A stretch of 13,535 nt of DNA from Gammaproteobacteria bacterium (GCA_012735335.1 JAAYHO010000102.1:1-13535); one strand, 5' to 3'. Shown: positions 1 to 8,845, numbered from the stretch's first letter. The notes: generated by a model not told the origin, from the sequence alone. Numbers and translations are program-made.

Positions 1-434
1 CCCTCGCGCCACATCTGCAGTACCAGCGGGCACTCCAGCTCGGCGCTGAGGCTGTCCGGGTCCATGTGTTTGCGCAGGCGCGGCCAGTCCTGCTCGCTGA
101 GCAGGCGTTTGAACCAGGCGTTCTTCAGGCTGCGGGCGGCGGGCAGGTCGCCGTGGGCGCTGAGGAACTGCTCGATTTCCTGATGCGGGGCGCTGTCCAC
201 CCGCTTGCGCAGGGACTCATGCAGCAGGTAGGGATACAACGGATAATCAGTCAATCCCCGTTTCAGACTGTTGAAGCTGGCCTGGTCGCCGCGGGCAAGG
301 GCGGCCTGGGCCTGGTCGTACTGGCGGCGCTGTTCGCTCAGCCGGTCTGCATGAACAGTCTGGCTGGTCAGCAGCAGAGCCGTGCAGAGTACAGCAGCGG
401 CACTGGTCAGGTGTCGTGTCAATCGTAGCAGCAT
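1..434 (-). CDS. slt: Soluble lytic murein transglycosylase, N-terminal part (cut by window edge)
   Basis: This reading frame starts at the ATG read from 434 and runs off the left edge, giving 144 codons with no stop. Residues 1-29 form a signal peptide: a basic start (LLRLTRH), a hydrophobic stretch (AAAVLCTALLL) and a probable signal peptidase I site after VHA (residue 29). The mature part begins DRLSEQRRQYDQAQAAL and continues with helical sequence (YPLYPYLLHESLRKR), which matches the start of the ring-shaped helical domain of Slt70-type enzymes. The family is usually about 640 residues, so the catalytic goose-lysozyme-like domain lies outside. Slt enzymes act in the periplasm, cleaving the glycan strand between MurNAc and GlcNAc to form 1,6-anhydro ends. 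An AGGA ribosome site lies at 440-443, 5 nt before the start. The gene diverges from uup, an arrangement I recall from Pseudomonas. The call is from sequence character; the active site cannot be seen. Confidence 0.85.
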   Translation of the reverse strand, partial: MLLRLTRHLTSAAAVLCTALLLTSQTVHADRLSEQRRQYDQAQAALARGDQASFNSLKRGLTDYPLYPYLLHESLRKRVDSAPHQEIEQFLSAHGDLPAARSLKNAWFKRLLSEQDWPRLRKHMDPDSLSAELECPLVLQMWRE

Positions 435-606
435 GATTATCCTGGCGTGGGTGGCGTAAGGCCTTGTTATTGATGCAGTTGAAGCAAGATGTGCTGGGTA
501 CAGCTTAGCGGTTTGCCGGATGCCTTCAAAGCCGTCGGCGGCAATAAACATGCAGCTGAAGATCCCGGCGGGTAGAATGTCGCTCTGAATTTTATATAGG
601 TGTTAT

Positions 607-2523
607 ATGGCTCTGCTTTCCTTTACCGATGTGTCCCTCGCTTTCGGGCTCAATCCACTCCTCGACAAGGTCAGTTTTCAACTCGATCGGGGCGAGCGTG
701 TCTGCTTGATCGGGCGCAACGGCACCGGCAAATCCAGTCTGATGCGCCTGGTAACCGGCGAGCAGGCGGCGGACGAGGGGGAGCGCTGGTTTGCGCCGGG
801 GCTGAAGATCGGGCAGTTGCCGCAGGAGCTGCCCAAGGCCGGCTCGGCCACTGTGTATGAGGTGGTGGCTGCCGGACTGGAAGGGGTCGGTGAGCTGCTG
901 GCTGAATACCACAGTCTGGTCACCGGAGAGATGGGGGAGGCCGAACTGGCTCAGCTGGAAAAGGTGCAGAGCCAGCTGGAATCAAAGGACGGCTGGCGGC
1001 TGGATCAGTTGGTGCAGACCACCCTCACGCGCCTGGGACTGCCGGAAGATAAACGCATGTCGGAACTGTCCGGTGGCTGGCGTCGTCGGGTATTGCTGGC
1101 CCAGGCTCTGGTGTCCGAGCCCGATGTGTTGCTGCTGGACGAGCCGACCAACCACCTGGATATTCATACCATCGCCTGGTTGGAAGAGGTATTGCTCGAT
1201 TTCCGTGGCGCAGTGCTGTTCATCACCCACGACCGACAGTTTCTGCAGGCGCTGGCCACCCGCATTCTGGAGCTGGATCGCGGCCAGTTGATCGACTGGC
1301 AGGGCGACTATCGCAGCTTCCTGGAGCACAAGGAGCAACAACTGGAGGCGGAAGCCACCGCCAATGCGCTGTTCGACAAGAAGCTGGCCCAGGAGGAAGT
1401 GTGGATCCGTCAGGGCATCAAGGCCCGTCGTACCCGCAACGAGGGCCGGGTGCGGGCGCTCAAGGCCATGCGCGAGGAGCGCGCCCGGCGCGTGGAGCGT
1501 CAGGGCAAGGCGAGCTTCCAGCTGGAAACGGCGGACGCCTCTGGCAAGCGGGTCATCGAGCTGGAGGACGTCAGCTTTGCCTGGCCGGACCAGTTCCCCT
1601 TGATCCGGGATCTGACTACCCATGTGCTGCGCGGCGACCGTATCGGCCTGATCGGCAACAATGGGTCGGGCAAGAGTACTCTGCTGAAGATCATGCTCGG
1701 CCAGTTGCCGCCCAGCAGTGGTACTGTCCATCACGGCACCAAGCTGGAAGTAGCCTACTTCGATCAGTTGCGTGACCAGCTGGATCTGGAGAAATCGGTT
1801 ATCGACAACCTGTCAGAGGGCCGGGACTTCATCGAGATCGATGGCAAGCAGCGGCATGTCATCAGCTACCTGGGCGACTTCCTGTTCTCGCCGGAACGGA
1901 CCCGCACGCCGGTCAAGGCCTTGTCCGGTGGGGAGCGTGCGCGTCTGCTGCTGGCCCGACTGTTCAGTAAACCAGCCAACGTACTGGTACTGGATGAGCC
2001 GACCAACGATCTGGACGTGGAAACCCTGGAGCTGCTGGAAGAAGTGCTGGACAGCTTCAAGGGTACTGTGTTGCTGGTCAGTCACGACCGGGCGTTCCTC
2101 GATAATGTGGTGACCAGCTGTCTGGTGTTCGAGGGCAAAGGTACGGTGCGCGAGTATGTGGGGGGGTATGCCGATTGGCTACGCCAGGGCGGGCGGATCG
2201 AGATGCTGGCAGAGTGGGGCGATGACACTGAGGCGCAGGTGGCGGAGCCCGAGCCGGTGATCAAACAGACCGCGCCAGCGGCCGCCGCGCCGACCAAGGT
2301 CAAGCTGAGCTATAAACTGCAGCGCGAACTGGATGAGCTGCCGGCCTTGCTGGAAAAGCTGGAAAAAGAGCTGGACGCGTTACAGCAGCAGGTCAGTGAT
2401 CCGGATTTCTATCAGTTGCCACACGAGCAGACAGCGCCAGTGCTGGCGGCCTTTGAAGCCAAGCAGCTGGAACTGGATCAGGCGCTGGAGCGCTGGGCCG
2501 AGCTGGAAGAAATGGGCGGTTGA
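607..2523 (+). CDS. uup: ABC-F family ATPase, Uup type
   Basis: This 638-residue protein has two ATP-binding cassettes and no membrane segment, which defines the ABC-F group of cytosolic, ribosome-associated ATPases. Cassette 1 has Walker A GRNGTGKS (36-43), signature LSGGW (154-158), Walker B with D178/E179 and switch His208. Cassette 2 has GNNGSGKST (350-358), LSGGE (439-443), D463/E464 and His493. Both catalytic glutamates are present, so both sites should be active. A charged linker rich in Arg, Glu and Ala (about 225-310) joins them. The tail (about 570-636) is Leu/Glu/Gln-rich coiled coil, which points to Uup rather than the shorter EttA. The length fits E. coli Uup (about 635). Uup is linked to ribosome function and to suppression of transposon precise excision. 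The start has only a weak AGG ribosome site at 598-600. A possible -10 (TAGAAT, 573-578) lies upstream without a good -35. Confidence 0.93.
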   Translation: MALLSFTDVSLAFGLNPLLDKVSFQLDRGERVCLIGRNGTGKSSLMRLVTGEQAADEGERWFAPGLKIGQLPQELPKAGSATVYEVVAAGLEGVGELLAEYHSLVTGEMGEAELAQLEKVQSQLESKDGWRLDQLVQTTLTRLGLPEDKRMSELSGGWRRRVLLAQALVSEPDVLLLDEPTNHLDIHTIAWLEEVLLDFRGAVLFITHDRQFLQALATRILELDRGQLIDWQGDYRSFLEHKEQQLEAEATANALFDKKLAQEEVWIRQGIKARRTRNEGRVRALKAMREERARRVERQGKASFQLETADASGKRVIELEDVSFAWPDQFPLIRDLTTHVLRGDRIGLIGNNGSGKSTLLKIMLGQLPPSSGTVHHGTKLEVAYFDQLRDQLDLEKSVIDNLSEGRDFIEIDGKQRHVISYLGDFLFSPERTRTPVKALSGGERARLLLARLFSKPANVLVLDEPTNDLDVETLELLEEVLDSFKGTVLLVSHDRAFLDNVVTSCLVFEGKGTVREYVGGYADWLRQGGRIEMLAEWGDDTEAQVAEPEPVIKQTAPAAAAPTKVKLSYKLQRELDELPALLEKLEKELDALQQQVSDPDFYQLPHEQTAPVLAAFEAKQLELDQALERWAELEEMGG

Positions 2524-2550
2524 GAGCTTGGGGTGGCGGGGGGCATGGCT

Positions 2551-2684
2551 GGGAATGTCGAAGTCCTCCTCGACGCAGCGAGCGTGTCGGCAATCAGATG
2601 GACGAGGTGGAACTCGCCCCTCAGATGCAGGGGCTGGGAGTGTCGAGTTTCACTTCGACGCAACGGACGTGCCGGCAATCAGAT
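2551..2684. repeat. Two diverged copies of a 49-bp direct repeat, 85 bp apart
   Basis: Copy 1 is 2551-2599 and copy 2 is 2636-2684. By hand alignment 39 of 49 positions match with no gap. Both begin GGGA(A/G)TGTCGA and end with CGGCAATCAGAT. Both keep a 5-bp inverted repeat GTCGA...TCGAC around an 8-base loop whose sequence differs between the copies. The similarity extends a few bases to the left (GGCTGGGA in both). Between the copies are two small hairpins, CGAG/CTCG (2603-2616) and GCCCCT/AGGGGC (2616-2634). The pair fills nearly all of the 168-bp gap between the convergent ends of uup (2523) and the stress-protein gene (2692). No T-run follows, so a classic terminator is not visible. This could be a dispersed intergenic element or a decayed tandem duplication. 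Confidence 0.75.
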
Positions 2685-2691
2685 CAGAAGG

Positions 2692-3129
2692 TTACTGTGG
2701 TTTATGCAGGCGCACGGCAATCACGTCGCAGGGCGCTCCGTGCAGTACGTCGTTGGCAGTGGAGCCGAGCAGCAGGGCCAGGCCGTGGCGACCATGGCTG
2801 CCGACCACGATCAGATCGCAGTTCTGTTCGGTGGCTACCCGGTGAATTTCCTGGCGGGGGTGGCCGAAGGCGATCTGCATCTGCTCTTCCGGCAGACCGT
2901 AGTCACCGGCAAACAGCTGCATGCGTTCCCGGGCCTGTTCGAATTGCTGCTGTTGCAGCATGGACAGGTCCATGGGCACGTCGCCACCGTAGGCCATGGC
3001 CAGGGGTTCGACCACGTGCAGAATGGTGAGTTTGGCATCCAATGCCTGCGCCAGCTGCTGGGCGTGGTCAGCGACGGGACGACACTCGTCGATCAGGTCT
3101 ACCGCCACCAACACATGAGAGTAGAGCAT
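2692..3129 (-). CDS. Universal stress protein, UspA family
   Basis: This 145-residue protein has a single Usp domain. It opens MLYSHVLVAVDLIDE, with the first strand and Asp11 where the family places its adenine-contacting aspartate. The strand LTILHVVEP (34-42) is typical of the fold. Near the end is a glycine loop, G110-S-H-G113 then G122-S123-T124, which resembles the ATP-binding motif G-2x-G-9x-G(S/T) but with eight residues in the second gap. The closing strand is CDVIAVRL. Usp proteins are small cytosolic dimers induced by growth arrest and stress. I chose the start at 3129 because AAGGAG lies at 3139-3144, 9 nt away, and the protein then begins exactly at the domain. A longer in-frame start at 3207 adds 26 residues unlike the family. 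ATP binding is possible but not shown by sequence alone. Confidence 0.92.
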   Translation of the reverse strand: MLYSHVLVAVDLIDECRPVADHAQQLAQALDAKLTILHVVEPLAMAYGGDVPMDLSMLQQQQFEQARERMQLFAGDYGLPEEQMQIAFGHPRQEIHRVATEQNCDLIVVGSHGRHGLALLLGSTANDVLHGAPCDVIAVRLHKPQ

Positions 3130-3283
3130 GCGGGTTTTCTCCTTGTTGTAGGGAGCCGCTGAATAGCTGCTGCGCCGGGCTGCCGCGTTGTTCAGGGGTT
3201 CCGTCATTGATCTTAACAGCCTTTGCGGGCAGGTCCAGCGTTGAGTGGCCGATCAAATCACGTTTTCATGATGGAGTAAGTGA
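3130..3283. other. Divergent gap between stress protein and small membrane protein
   Basis: This 154-bp gap must hold promoters for both flanking genes. On the minus strand a weak sigma-70-like pair, TGGACC and TAAGAT with a 16-bp spacer, can be read around 3199-3226. I see no convincing -10 on the plus strand. The inverted repeat TTGA-N8-TCAA at 3241-3256 has the wrong spacing for an FNR/ANR box. The ribosome site GGAG (3273-3276) of the plus-strand gene lies at the right end. Confidence 0.3.
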
Positions 3284-3715
3284 ATGCCGGATTGGGTAAT
3301 AGTGGCCGTGGTAGCGGCAATCCTGATCACCAGTCTGTTCAAGCTGATGCCCCGGGGGCGGGAGTTCCATCTGCACCGTCTGCGCGAGGAAGCGCGGCGT
3401 CAGGGGCTGGCGGTGGAGTGGCTGCGTGAATCCCAGCGGGTCAACCAACTGGTCGGCTGCATTGCCTACCGTATGCCGCTGGAGCGCTGCCCGCTGGAGC
3501 GCGAGTTCAGTTGTCGGCGTGATGAGGAGGGCTGGCAATGGTTGAGTGGATCAGCGGCCACGCTGCACTGCCGGGAGGTGCTCGAACAGTTGCCGGAGCA
3601 GGTGCGGGGCATTGATCGGCAGAGCCTGTCGGTGGTGGTGTACTGGCGCGAACCGGACGATCCAGCGGTGCTGCAGCAACTGGTCAGGGCACTGCAACCC
3701 CTGCGTGGCCACTGA
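3284..3715 (+). CDS. Small membrane-anchored protein of unknown function
   Basis: I do not recognise a named family for this 143-residue protein. Residues 4-20 (WVIVAVVAAILITSLFK) form one membrane helix or uncleaved anchor, followed by a basic stretch (PRGREFHLHRLREEARRQ) that suggests the rest faces the cytoplasm. The remainder looks like a compact soluble domain with four cysteines (59, 69, 77, 96) not arranged as an obvious metal site. It ends in a predicted strand and helix (SLSVVVYWREPDD, then VLQQLVRALQPL). The start is well supported: GGAG at 3273-3276 is 7 nt before the ATG. The gene sits between the stress-protein gene and fadB. I recall an uncharacterised gene at this place in Pseudomonas, so it is probably a conserved lineage gene. 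Codon use and GC look like those of its neighbours. Confidence 0.8.
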   Translation: MPDWVIVAVVAAILITSLFKLMPRGREFHLHRLREEARRQGLAVEWLRESQRVNQLVGCIAYRMPLERCPLEREFSCRRDEEGWQWLSGSAATLHCREVLEQLPEQVRGIDRQSLSVVVYWREPDDPAVLQQLVRALQPLRGH

Positions 3716-3730
3716 TCTGCCCGGCCCGGC

Positions 3731-3759
3731 CTGACTTCTCCCGCCGGTATCTCTATAGT
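3731..3759 (+). promoter_or_regulatory. Candidate sigma-70 promoter upstream of fadB (distal)
   Basis: CTGACT (3731-3736) and TATAGT (3754-3759) are separated by 17 bp, matching four and five of six consensus bases. Transcription would begin near 3766, giving a leader of about 190 nt before fadB. The pair was found by eye in a GC-rich genome and is only a candidate. Confidence 0.3.
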
Positions 3760-3789
3760 GTTTTTTTGTAGTCATCTGCCTGCCGTAGA

Positions 3790-3815
3790 TTGACAATGGC
3801 ACTCTTTTGCATAAA
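3790..3815 (+). promoter_or_regulatory. Candidate promoter upstream of fadB (proximal, perfect -35)
   Basis: A perfect TTGACA lies at 3790-3795. The best -10 (CATAAA, 3810-3815) matches four of six bases and sits only 14 bp away, so the core is imperfect. If it is used, transcription would start near 3822, just before the PsrA-like palindrome at 3832-3847. That is a suitable place for repression. Confidence 0.3.
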
Positions 3816-3831
3816 GGTGTGCGTACCCGAA

Positions 3832-3847
3832 TCAAACGAGCGTATGA
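3832..3847. promoter_or_regulatory. PsrA-like operator in the fadBA leader
   Basis: The 16-mer TCAAACGAGCGTATGA is a near-perfect palindrome: six of seven bases in each half match. It fits the Pseudomonas PsrA pattern (G/C)AAAC-N4-GTTT(G/C) with one mismatch (CAAAC-GAGC-GTATG). PsrA is a TetR-type regulator that is released from DNA by long-chain acyl-CoA or fatty acid, and it is known to control fadBA in P. aeruginosa. The position in the fadB leader fits that role. Binding here is inferred from the match and the context. Confidence 0.5.
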
Positions 3848-3851
3848 ATTT

Positions 3852-3889
3852 TGCCTCGCAGGCAGTTTTCCATTGTTATCGGGAACAAT
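3852..3889 (+). other. Two small inverted repeats in the fadB leader
   Basis: TGCCT-CGC-AGGCA (3852-3864) is followed by GTTTT. ATTGTT-N6-AACAAT (3872-3889) is a perfect 6-bp inverted repeat. Both lie between the candidate promoters and the fadB start at 3957. They could be weak RNA hairpins or further protein-binding sites. Neither is long enough to call a riboswitch or terminator. Confidence 0.35.
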
Positions 3890-3956
3890 CATGACACTGT
3901 CCGCTCCCGGGCAGGGCAGTGTCTCTCATGTGCTTTCACAGCGTGGAGATCAGTTG

Positions 3957-6104
3957 ATGATTTACGAAGGTAAAGCCATCACGGTTCAAATTCTTGAGGG
4001 CGGCATCGCCGAGCTGCGGTTCGATCTGCAGGGCGAGTCGGTCAACAAGTTCAATCAGGCGACCCTCGCCGAGCTCAAGGCAGCGGTTGACAAGATCCAG
4101 TCCGACAGCAGCATCAAGGGCGTTATCGTTACCAGTGGCAAGGACGTATTCATCGTCGGCGCCGACATCACCGAATTCGTGCATGCCTTCCAGCTGTCCG
4201 AAGAAGAGCTGGTGGCTGCCAACCTGGAAACCAACCGCATTTTCAACGCCTTCGAAGACCTGAATGTACCCACGGTCGCCGCCATCAATGGTCTGGCGCT
4301 GGGTGGTGGTCTGGAGATGTGTCTGGCCTGTGACTTCCGTGTCATGGCGCAGAGCACCAAGATTGGCCTGCCGGAAACCAAGCTGGGAATTTACCCCGGT
4401 TTCGGTGGTACCGTGCGCCTGCCGCGCCTGATCGGTGTGGACAACGCCGTCGAGTGGATTGCCGGTGGTGCCGAGCAGCGCGCCGACAACGCCCTGAAAG
4501 TGGGTGCGGTTGATGCCGTGGTAGCCGACGACAAGCTGCGTGATGCCGCGCTGGATACCGTGCGCCGTGCCATTGCCGGTGAGCTGGACTTCCGCGCCAA
4601 GCGTCAGCCCAAGCTGGAAAAGATCAAACTCAACACCATTGAGCAGATGATGGCCTTCGAAACCACCAAGGGTTTCGTTGCCGGTCAGGCTGGCCCGAAC
4701 TACCCCGCCCCGGTTGAAGCCATCAAGACCATCCAGAAGGCCGCCAACCATGGCCGCGAGAAATCTCTGGAAATCGAAGCTGCTGGCTTTGCCAAACTGG
4801 CCAAGACCTCGGTTGCTGCGTCGCTGGTCGGGCTGTTCCTGAACGATCAGGCGCTGAAATCCAAGGCCAGGAAGTACGATAAGCAAGCGGGTGACGTGAA
4901 GCTGGCCGCGGTACTGGGTGCCGGTATCATGGGTGGCGGTATCGCCTACCAGTCCGCTTCCAAGGGTACGCCGATCCTGATGAAGGATATCCGCGAAGAG
5001 GGTATTCAACTGGGTCTGGACGAAGCCTCCAAGCTGCTCGGCAAGCGTGTTGCCCGTGGCCGCATGAAGCCCGAACAGATGGCTGCTGCCCTGAATGCCA
5101 TTCGTCCGACCATGTCCTACGGTGACTTCGGCAATGTCGACATCGTGGTCGAAGCCGTGGTCGAGAACCCCAAGGTCAAGCACGCGGTGCTGGCCGAGGT
5201 GGAAGAGCATGTGCGCGAAGATGCCATCATCGCTTCCAACACCTCCACCATCTCCATCAGCTATCTGGCCCAGGCGCTCAAGCGTCCGGAAAACTTCGTC
5301 GGCATGCACTTCTTCAACCCGGTACACATGATGCCGCTGGTTGAGGTGATACGTGGCGAGAAGTCCAGCGAGAAGGCGATTGCCACCACCGTGGCCTATG
5401 CCAAGAAGATGGGCAAGACGCCGATCGTGGTCAACGACTGCCCGGGCTTTCTGGTCAACCGCGTGCTGTTCCCTTACTTCGGCGGCTTTGCCCGTCTGAT
5501 CGGTATGGGTGCGGACTTCCAGCGCGTTGACAAGCTGATGGAAAAGTTCGGCTGGCCGATGGGCCCGGCCTACCTGATGGACGTTGTCGGCATGGATACC
5601 GGCCACCATGGTCGTGATGTGATGGCTGAAGGTTACCCGGACCGCATGGCCGACAAGACCAAGACCGCAGTCGACGTCATGTACGAAGCCAACCGTCTGG
5701 GTCAGAAGACCGGCAAGGGCTTCTACGCTTATGAAGTGGACAAGAAGGGCAAGCCGAAGAAGGTTGTCGACGCCGAAGCCTACGAGCTGCTCAAGCCGGT
5801 GGTACTGGAGCAGCGTGAGCTGACCGATGAGGAAATCATCGAGATCATGATGGTGCCGCTGTGCCTGGAGACCGTACGCTGCCTGGAAGACGGCATCGTC
5901 GAGACCGCGGCGGATGCCGACATGGGTCTGATCTACGGCATCGGCTTCCCTCCCTTCCGGGGCGGTGCGCTGCGCTACATCGACACCATTGGGGTGGCCG
6001 AATTCGTGGCCATTGCTGACAAATACGCCGAGTTCGGCCCCATGTATCACCCGACTGAGAAGTTGCGTGAAATGGCCGCCAGCGGCAAGAAATTCTTCGG
6101 TTAA
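3957..6104 (+). CDS. fadB: Fatty acid oxidation complex alpha subunit (enoyl-CoA hydratase / 3-hydroxyacyl-CoA dehydrogenase)
   Basis: This 715-residue multifunctional protein is the alpha chain of the cytosolic alpha2-beta2 beta-oxidation complex. It hydrates trans-2-enoyl-CoA and oxidises L-3-hydroxyacyl-CoA with NAD+. The N-terminal crotonase domain (about 1-190) has the oxyanion-hole segment [10 protein letters not shown] and the two catalytic glutamates Glu120 and Glu140, equivalent to Glu119 and Glu139 of the E. coli enzyme. The dehydrogenase part starts near 315 with the NAD loop GAGIMG (321-326) and has catalytic His451 in [10 protein letters not shown]-terminal dehydrogenase domains finish the chain. 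The length fits Pseudomonas FadB. I chose ATG 3957 because GGAG lies at 3945-3948 and the family begins MIYEGKAI. In-frame ATGs at 3807 and 3891 would add unlike residues. FadA starts 30 nt after its stop, so the two form an operon. Confidence 0.97.
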   Translation: MIYEGKAITVQILEGGIAELRFDLQGESVNKFNQATLAELKAAVDKIQSDSSIKGVIVTSGKDVFIVGADITEFVHAFQLSEEELVAANLETNRIFNAFEDLNVPTVAAINGLALGGGLEMCLACDFRVMAQSTKIGLPETKLGIYPGFGGTVRLPRLIGVDNAVEWIAGGAEQRADNALKVGAVDAVVADDKLRDAALDTVRRAIAGELDFRAKRQPKLEKIKLNTIEQMMAFETTKGFVAGQAGPNYPAPVEAIKTIQKAANHGREKSLEIEAAGFAKLAKTSVAASLVGLFLNDQALKSKARKYDKQAGDVKLAAVLGAGIMGGGIAYQSASKGTPILMKDIREEGIQLGLDEASKLLGKRVARGRMKPEQMAAALNAIRPTMSYGDFGNVDIVVEAVVENPKVKHAVLAEVEEHVREDAIIASNTSTISISYLAQALKRPENFVGMHFFNPVHMMPLVEVIRGEKSSEKAIATTVAYAKKMGKTPIVVNDCPGFLVNRVLFPYFGGFARLIGMGADFQRVDKLMEKFGWPMGPAYLMDVVGMDTGHHGRDVMAEGYPDRMADKTKTAVDVMYEANRLGQKTGKGFYAYEVDKKGKPKKVVDAEAYELLKPVVLEQRELTDEEIIEIMMVPLCLETVRCLEDGIVETAADADMGLIYGIGFPPFRGGALRYIDTIGVAEFVAIADKYAEFGPMYHPTEKLREMAASGKKFFG

Positions 6105-7310
<1,206 letters not shown>

Positions 7311-7326
7311 TAACCGAGTCCTGACG

Positions 7327-7362
7327 AAAAAGCCCCGCCAGAGCGATCTGGCGGGGCTTTTT
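7327..7362. terminator. Strong bidirectional intrinsic terminator
   Basis: This is a perfect 16-bp stem with the tetraloop GCGA (7343-7346). The stem core is GCCCCGCCAGA paired with its complement and is flanked by A5 on the left and T5 on the right. Because the ends are A-run and T-run, it can stop transcripts from both sides. It lies between the convergent ends of fadA (7310) and the acyl-CoA dehydrogenase (7412). Confidence 0.93.
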
Positions 7363-7411
7363 CATTGGTGCTCTTTGTCGTCGAGCAGGCGCTCAACAAC
7401 CCGGGACTGAA

Positions 7412-8566
7412 TCAGTCCTCGACTTCGCGGATCATGTTGCGGGCGATGATCACCTGCTGGATCTGGGTGGTGCCTTCATACAGACGGAACAGGCGCACGT
7501 CGCGGTAGAAACGCTCGATGGCATATTCGCTGATATAACCCGCGCCGCCATGAATCTGCACGCCACGGTCGGCGACCCGGCCGCACATCTCGGTGGCAAA
7601 CATCTTGGCGCAGGAGGCCTCGGTGCTGATGTTCAGCCCCTCGTCACGCTTGCGCGCGGCGTCCAGCACCATGCAGCGGGCGGCGTAGATTTCCGCCTTG
7701 CTGTCGGCCAGCATGGCCTGGATCAGCTGGAAGTCGGCAATGCGCTGGCCGAACTGCTTGCGCTCCACGGCATAGCGCAGGGAGTCATCCAGCATGCGCT
7801 CGGCCGCGCCGACTGACAGGGCGGCGATATGCAGACGACCCTTGTCCAGTACCTTCATGGCGGTCTTGAAGCCGACTCCTTCCTTGCCACCGATCAAGTT
7901 GGCAGCGGGTACCCGGGCGTTGTCGAAGATCACATCAGCGGTATGCGCACCTTTCTGGCCCATCTTCTGATCCGGCTTGCCCACGGTCACGCCGGGCGTG
8001 CCGCGCTCGACGATAAACGAACTGATACCACCGGCGCCGCGGATCTCCGGATTGGTCCGAGCCATCACGGTGTAGATACCGGCATGCGGCGCGTTGGTGA
8101 TGAAACGCTTGGTACCGTTGAGAATGTACTCGTCACCATCGCGCACGGCGGTGGTCTTCAGCGAGGCGGCATCGGAGCCGGAATCCGGCTCGGTCAGGCA
8201 GAAAGAGCTGAGGTATTCACCGGCGGCCAGTTTCGGCAGGTAGTGGGCCTTCTGCTCCTCGGAGCCATCCAGCAGGATGCCGATGGAGCCGATGCCGTTA
8301 TTGGTGCCTATATAGGAGCGGAAAGCCGGGGAGGTGCGTCCCAGTTCGAAGGCAATGTTCACCTCCTCCTCCATGGTCACTCCCAATCCGCCGTATTCTT
8401 CGGGGATGGTCAGCCCGAACAGGCCCATTTCCTTCATCTGCTCGACGATATCAGCAGGAATATTGTCGGTTTCCGCCACTTCATGTTCGCGGGGAATCAA
8501 TTCCTGGTTGACGAACTGACGAATCGAGTCGAGCAGAATCTGTAGGGTTTCCGGATCGCGAATCAT
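7412..8566 (-). CDS. Acyl-CoA dehydrogenase (FAD flavoenzyme)
   Basis: This 384-residue protein is a full-length member of the classic acyl-CoA dehydrogenase fold: a helical N-terminal domain (about 1-118), a beta domain (about 120-235) and a helical C-terminal domain. Family motifs are CLTEPDSGSDAAS (123-135), the RKQFG segment (269-273), QIHGGAGY (337-344) and the closing LYEGTTQIQQ, in which Glu364 is the expected catalytic base. It should oxidise a short- or medium-chain or branched acyl-CoA to the 2-enoyl-CoA, passing electrons to electron-transfer flavoprotein. The substrate cannot be read from the sequence, and it does not look like glutaryl-CoA dehydrogenase at its N-terminus. AGGAGA at 8571-8576 supports the start. 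It converges on fadBA and diverges from a CoA-transferase across the repeat-filled gap, so it could serve either pathway. Confidence 0.92.
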   Translation of the reverse strand: MIRDPETLQILLDSIRQFVNQELIPREHEVAETDNIPADIVEQMKEMGLFGLTIPEEYGGLGVTMEEEVNIAFELGRTSPAFRSYIGTNNGIGSIGILLDGSEEQKAHYLPKLAAGEYLSSFCLTEPDSGSDAASLKTTAVRDGDEYILNGTKRFITNAPHAGIYTVMARTNPEIRGAGGISSFIVERGTPGVTVGKPDQKMGQKGAHTADVIFDNARVPAANLIGGKEGVGFKTAMKVLDKGRLHIAALSVGAAERMLDDSLRYAVERKQFGQRIADFQLIQAMLADSKAEIYAARCMVLDAARKRDEGLNISTEASCAKMFATEMCGRVADRGVQIHGGAGYISEYAIERFYRDVRLFRLYEGTTQIQQVIIARNMIREVED

Positions 8567-8741
8567 GTCTTCTCCTGAGGGCTGTGCCGTTTGCCTGAGT
8601 GTATCCCTGAAAGGCCGGGTGTCCAGGGCAGCATGTTAGCGCCCGAAGAGGGCGATGATCAATAATAACAAAACCTGATACCGCTGTGCGAAACAAAGGT
8701 TGGGCGTTGCCAGAAGGACTGGGGGGACTCATCTTCAATGG
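8567..8741. other. Upstream region of the acyl-CoA dehydrogenase
   Basis: This is the left quarter of a 697-bp divergent gap. It holds the ribosome site of the dehydrogenase gene, a small hairpin CGCCC-GAAGA-GGGCG (8640-8654), and an AT-richer stretch (8658-8676) with a TATTAT-like -10 on the minus strand. I found no good -35 for it. I see no gene here. Confidence 0.35.
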
Positions 8742-8758
8742 CTGCACTCCACTCTTCC

Positions 8759-8845
8759 GTCATTGCGAGGAGCGCAGCGACGTGGCAATCCATGGCCCTC
8801 GCCGTCACCGCCCGCACTGGATTGCCGCGCTTCGCTCGCAATGAC
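8759..8845. repeat. Palindromic unit 1
   Basis: The left arm is 8759-8792 and the right arm is 8818-8845, with a 25-bp central region. The arms are the same as in unit 2; the centre differs at three positions. The sequence just before it (8744-8758) resembles the end of the spacer found before units 2 and 3, so the duplicated block starts near 8744. Confidence 0.85.

Noticed and set aside
2533..3162. Plus-strand frames of 170-209 codons over the stress-protein gene and the repeat pair (2333-3162)
   Set aside because: They are shadows of the uup and stress-protein genes and run through non-coding repeats, with no recognisable domain.
3130..3207. Longer start for the universal stress protein at 3207
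   Set aside because: The extra 26 residues are unlike the family, and a good ribosome site stands before the start at 3129.
3241..3256. FNR/ANR-type box (TTGA...TCAA) between the stress protein and the small membrane protein
   Set aside because: The half-sites are 8 bp apart, whereas FNR/ANR sites need 6 bp between TTGA and TCAA.
3721..3767. Intrinsic terminator after the small membrane protein (CCGGC/GCCGG with T7)
   Set aside because: The stem is only 5 bp with a 17-base loop, and the T-run begins 13 bases after it, too far for a normal terminator.
3807..3956. Longer starts for FadB at 3807 or 3891
   Set aside because: The family begins MIYEGK, a GGAG site stands before ATG 3957, and the upstream sequence contains the operator-like palindrome and inverted repeats.
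8690..8703. Second PsrA-like site (GAAAC-AAAG-GTTGG) upstream of the acyl-CoA dehydrogenase
   Set aside because: It has one mismatch to a short loose pattern, poor overall symmetry, and lies about 125 bp from the start. About one such hit is expected by chance in a window of this size.
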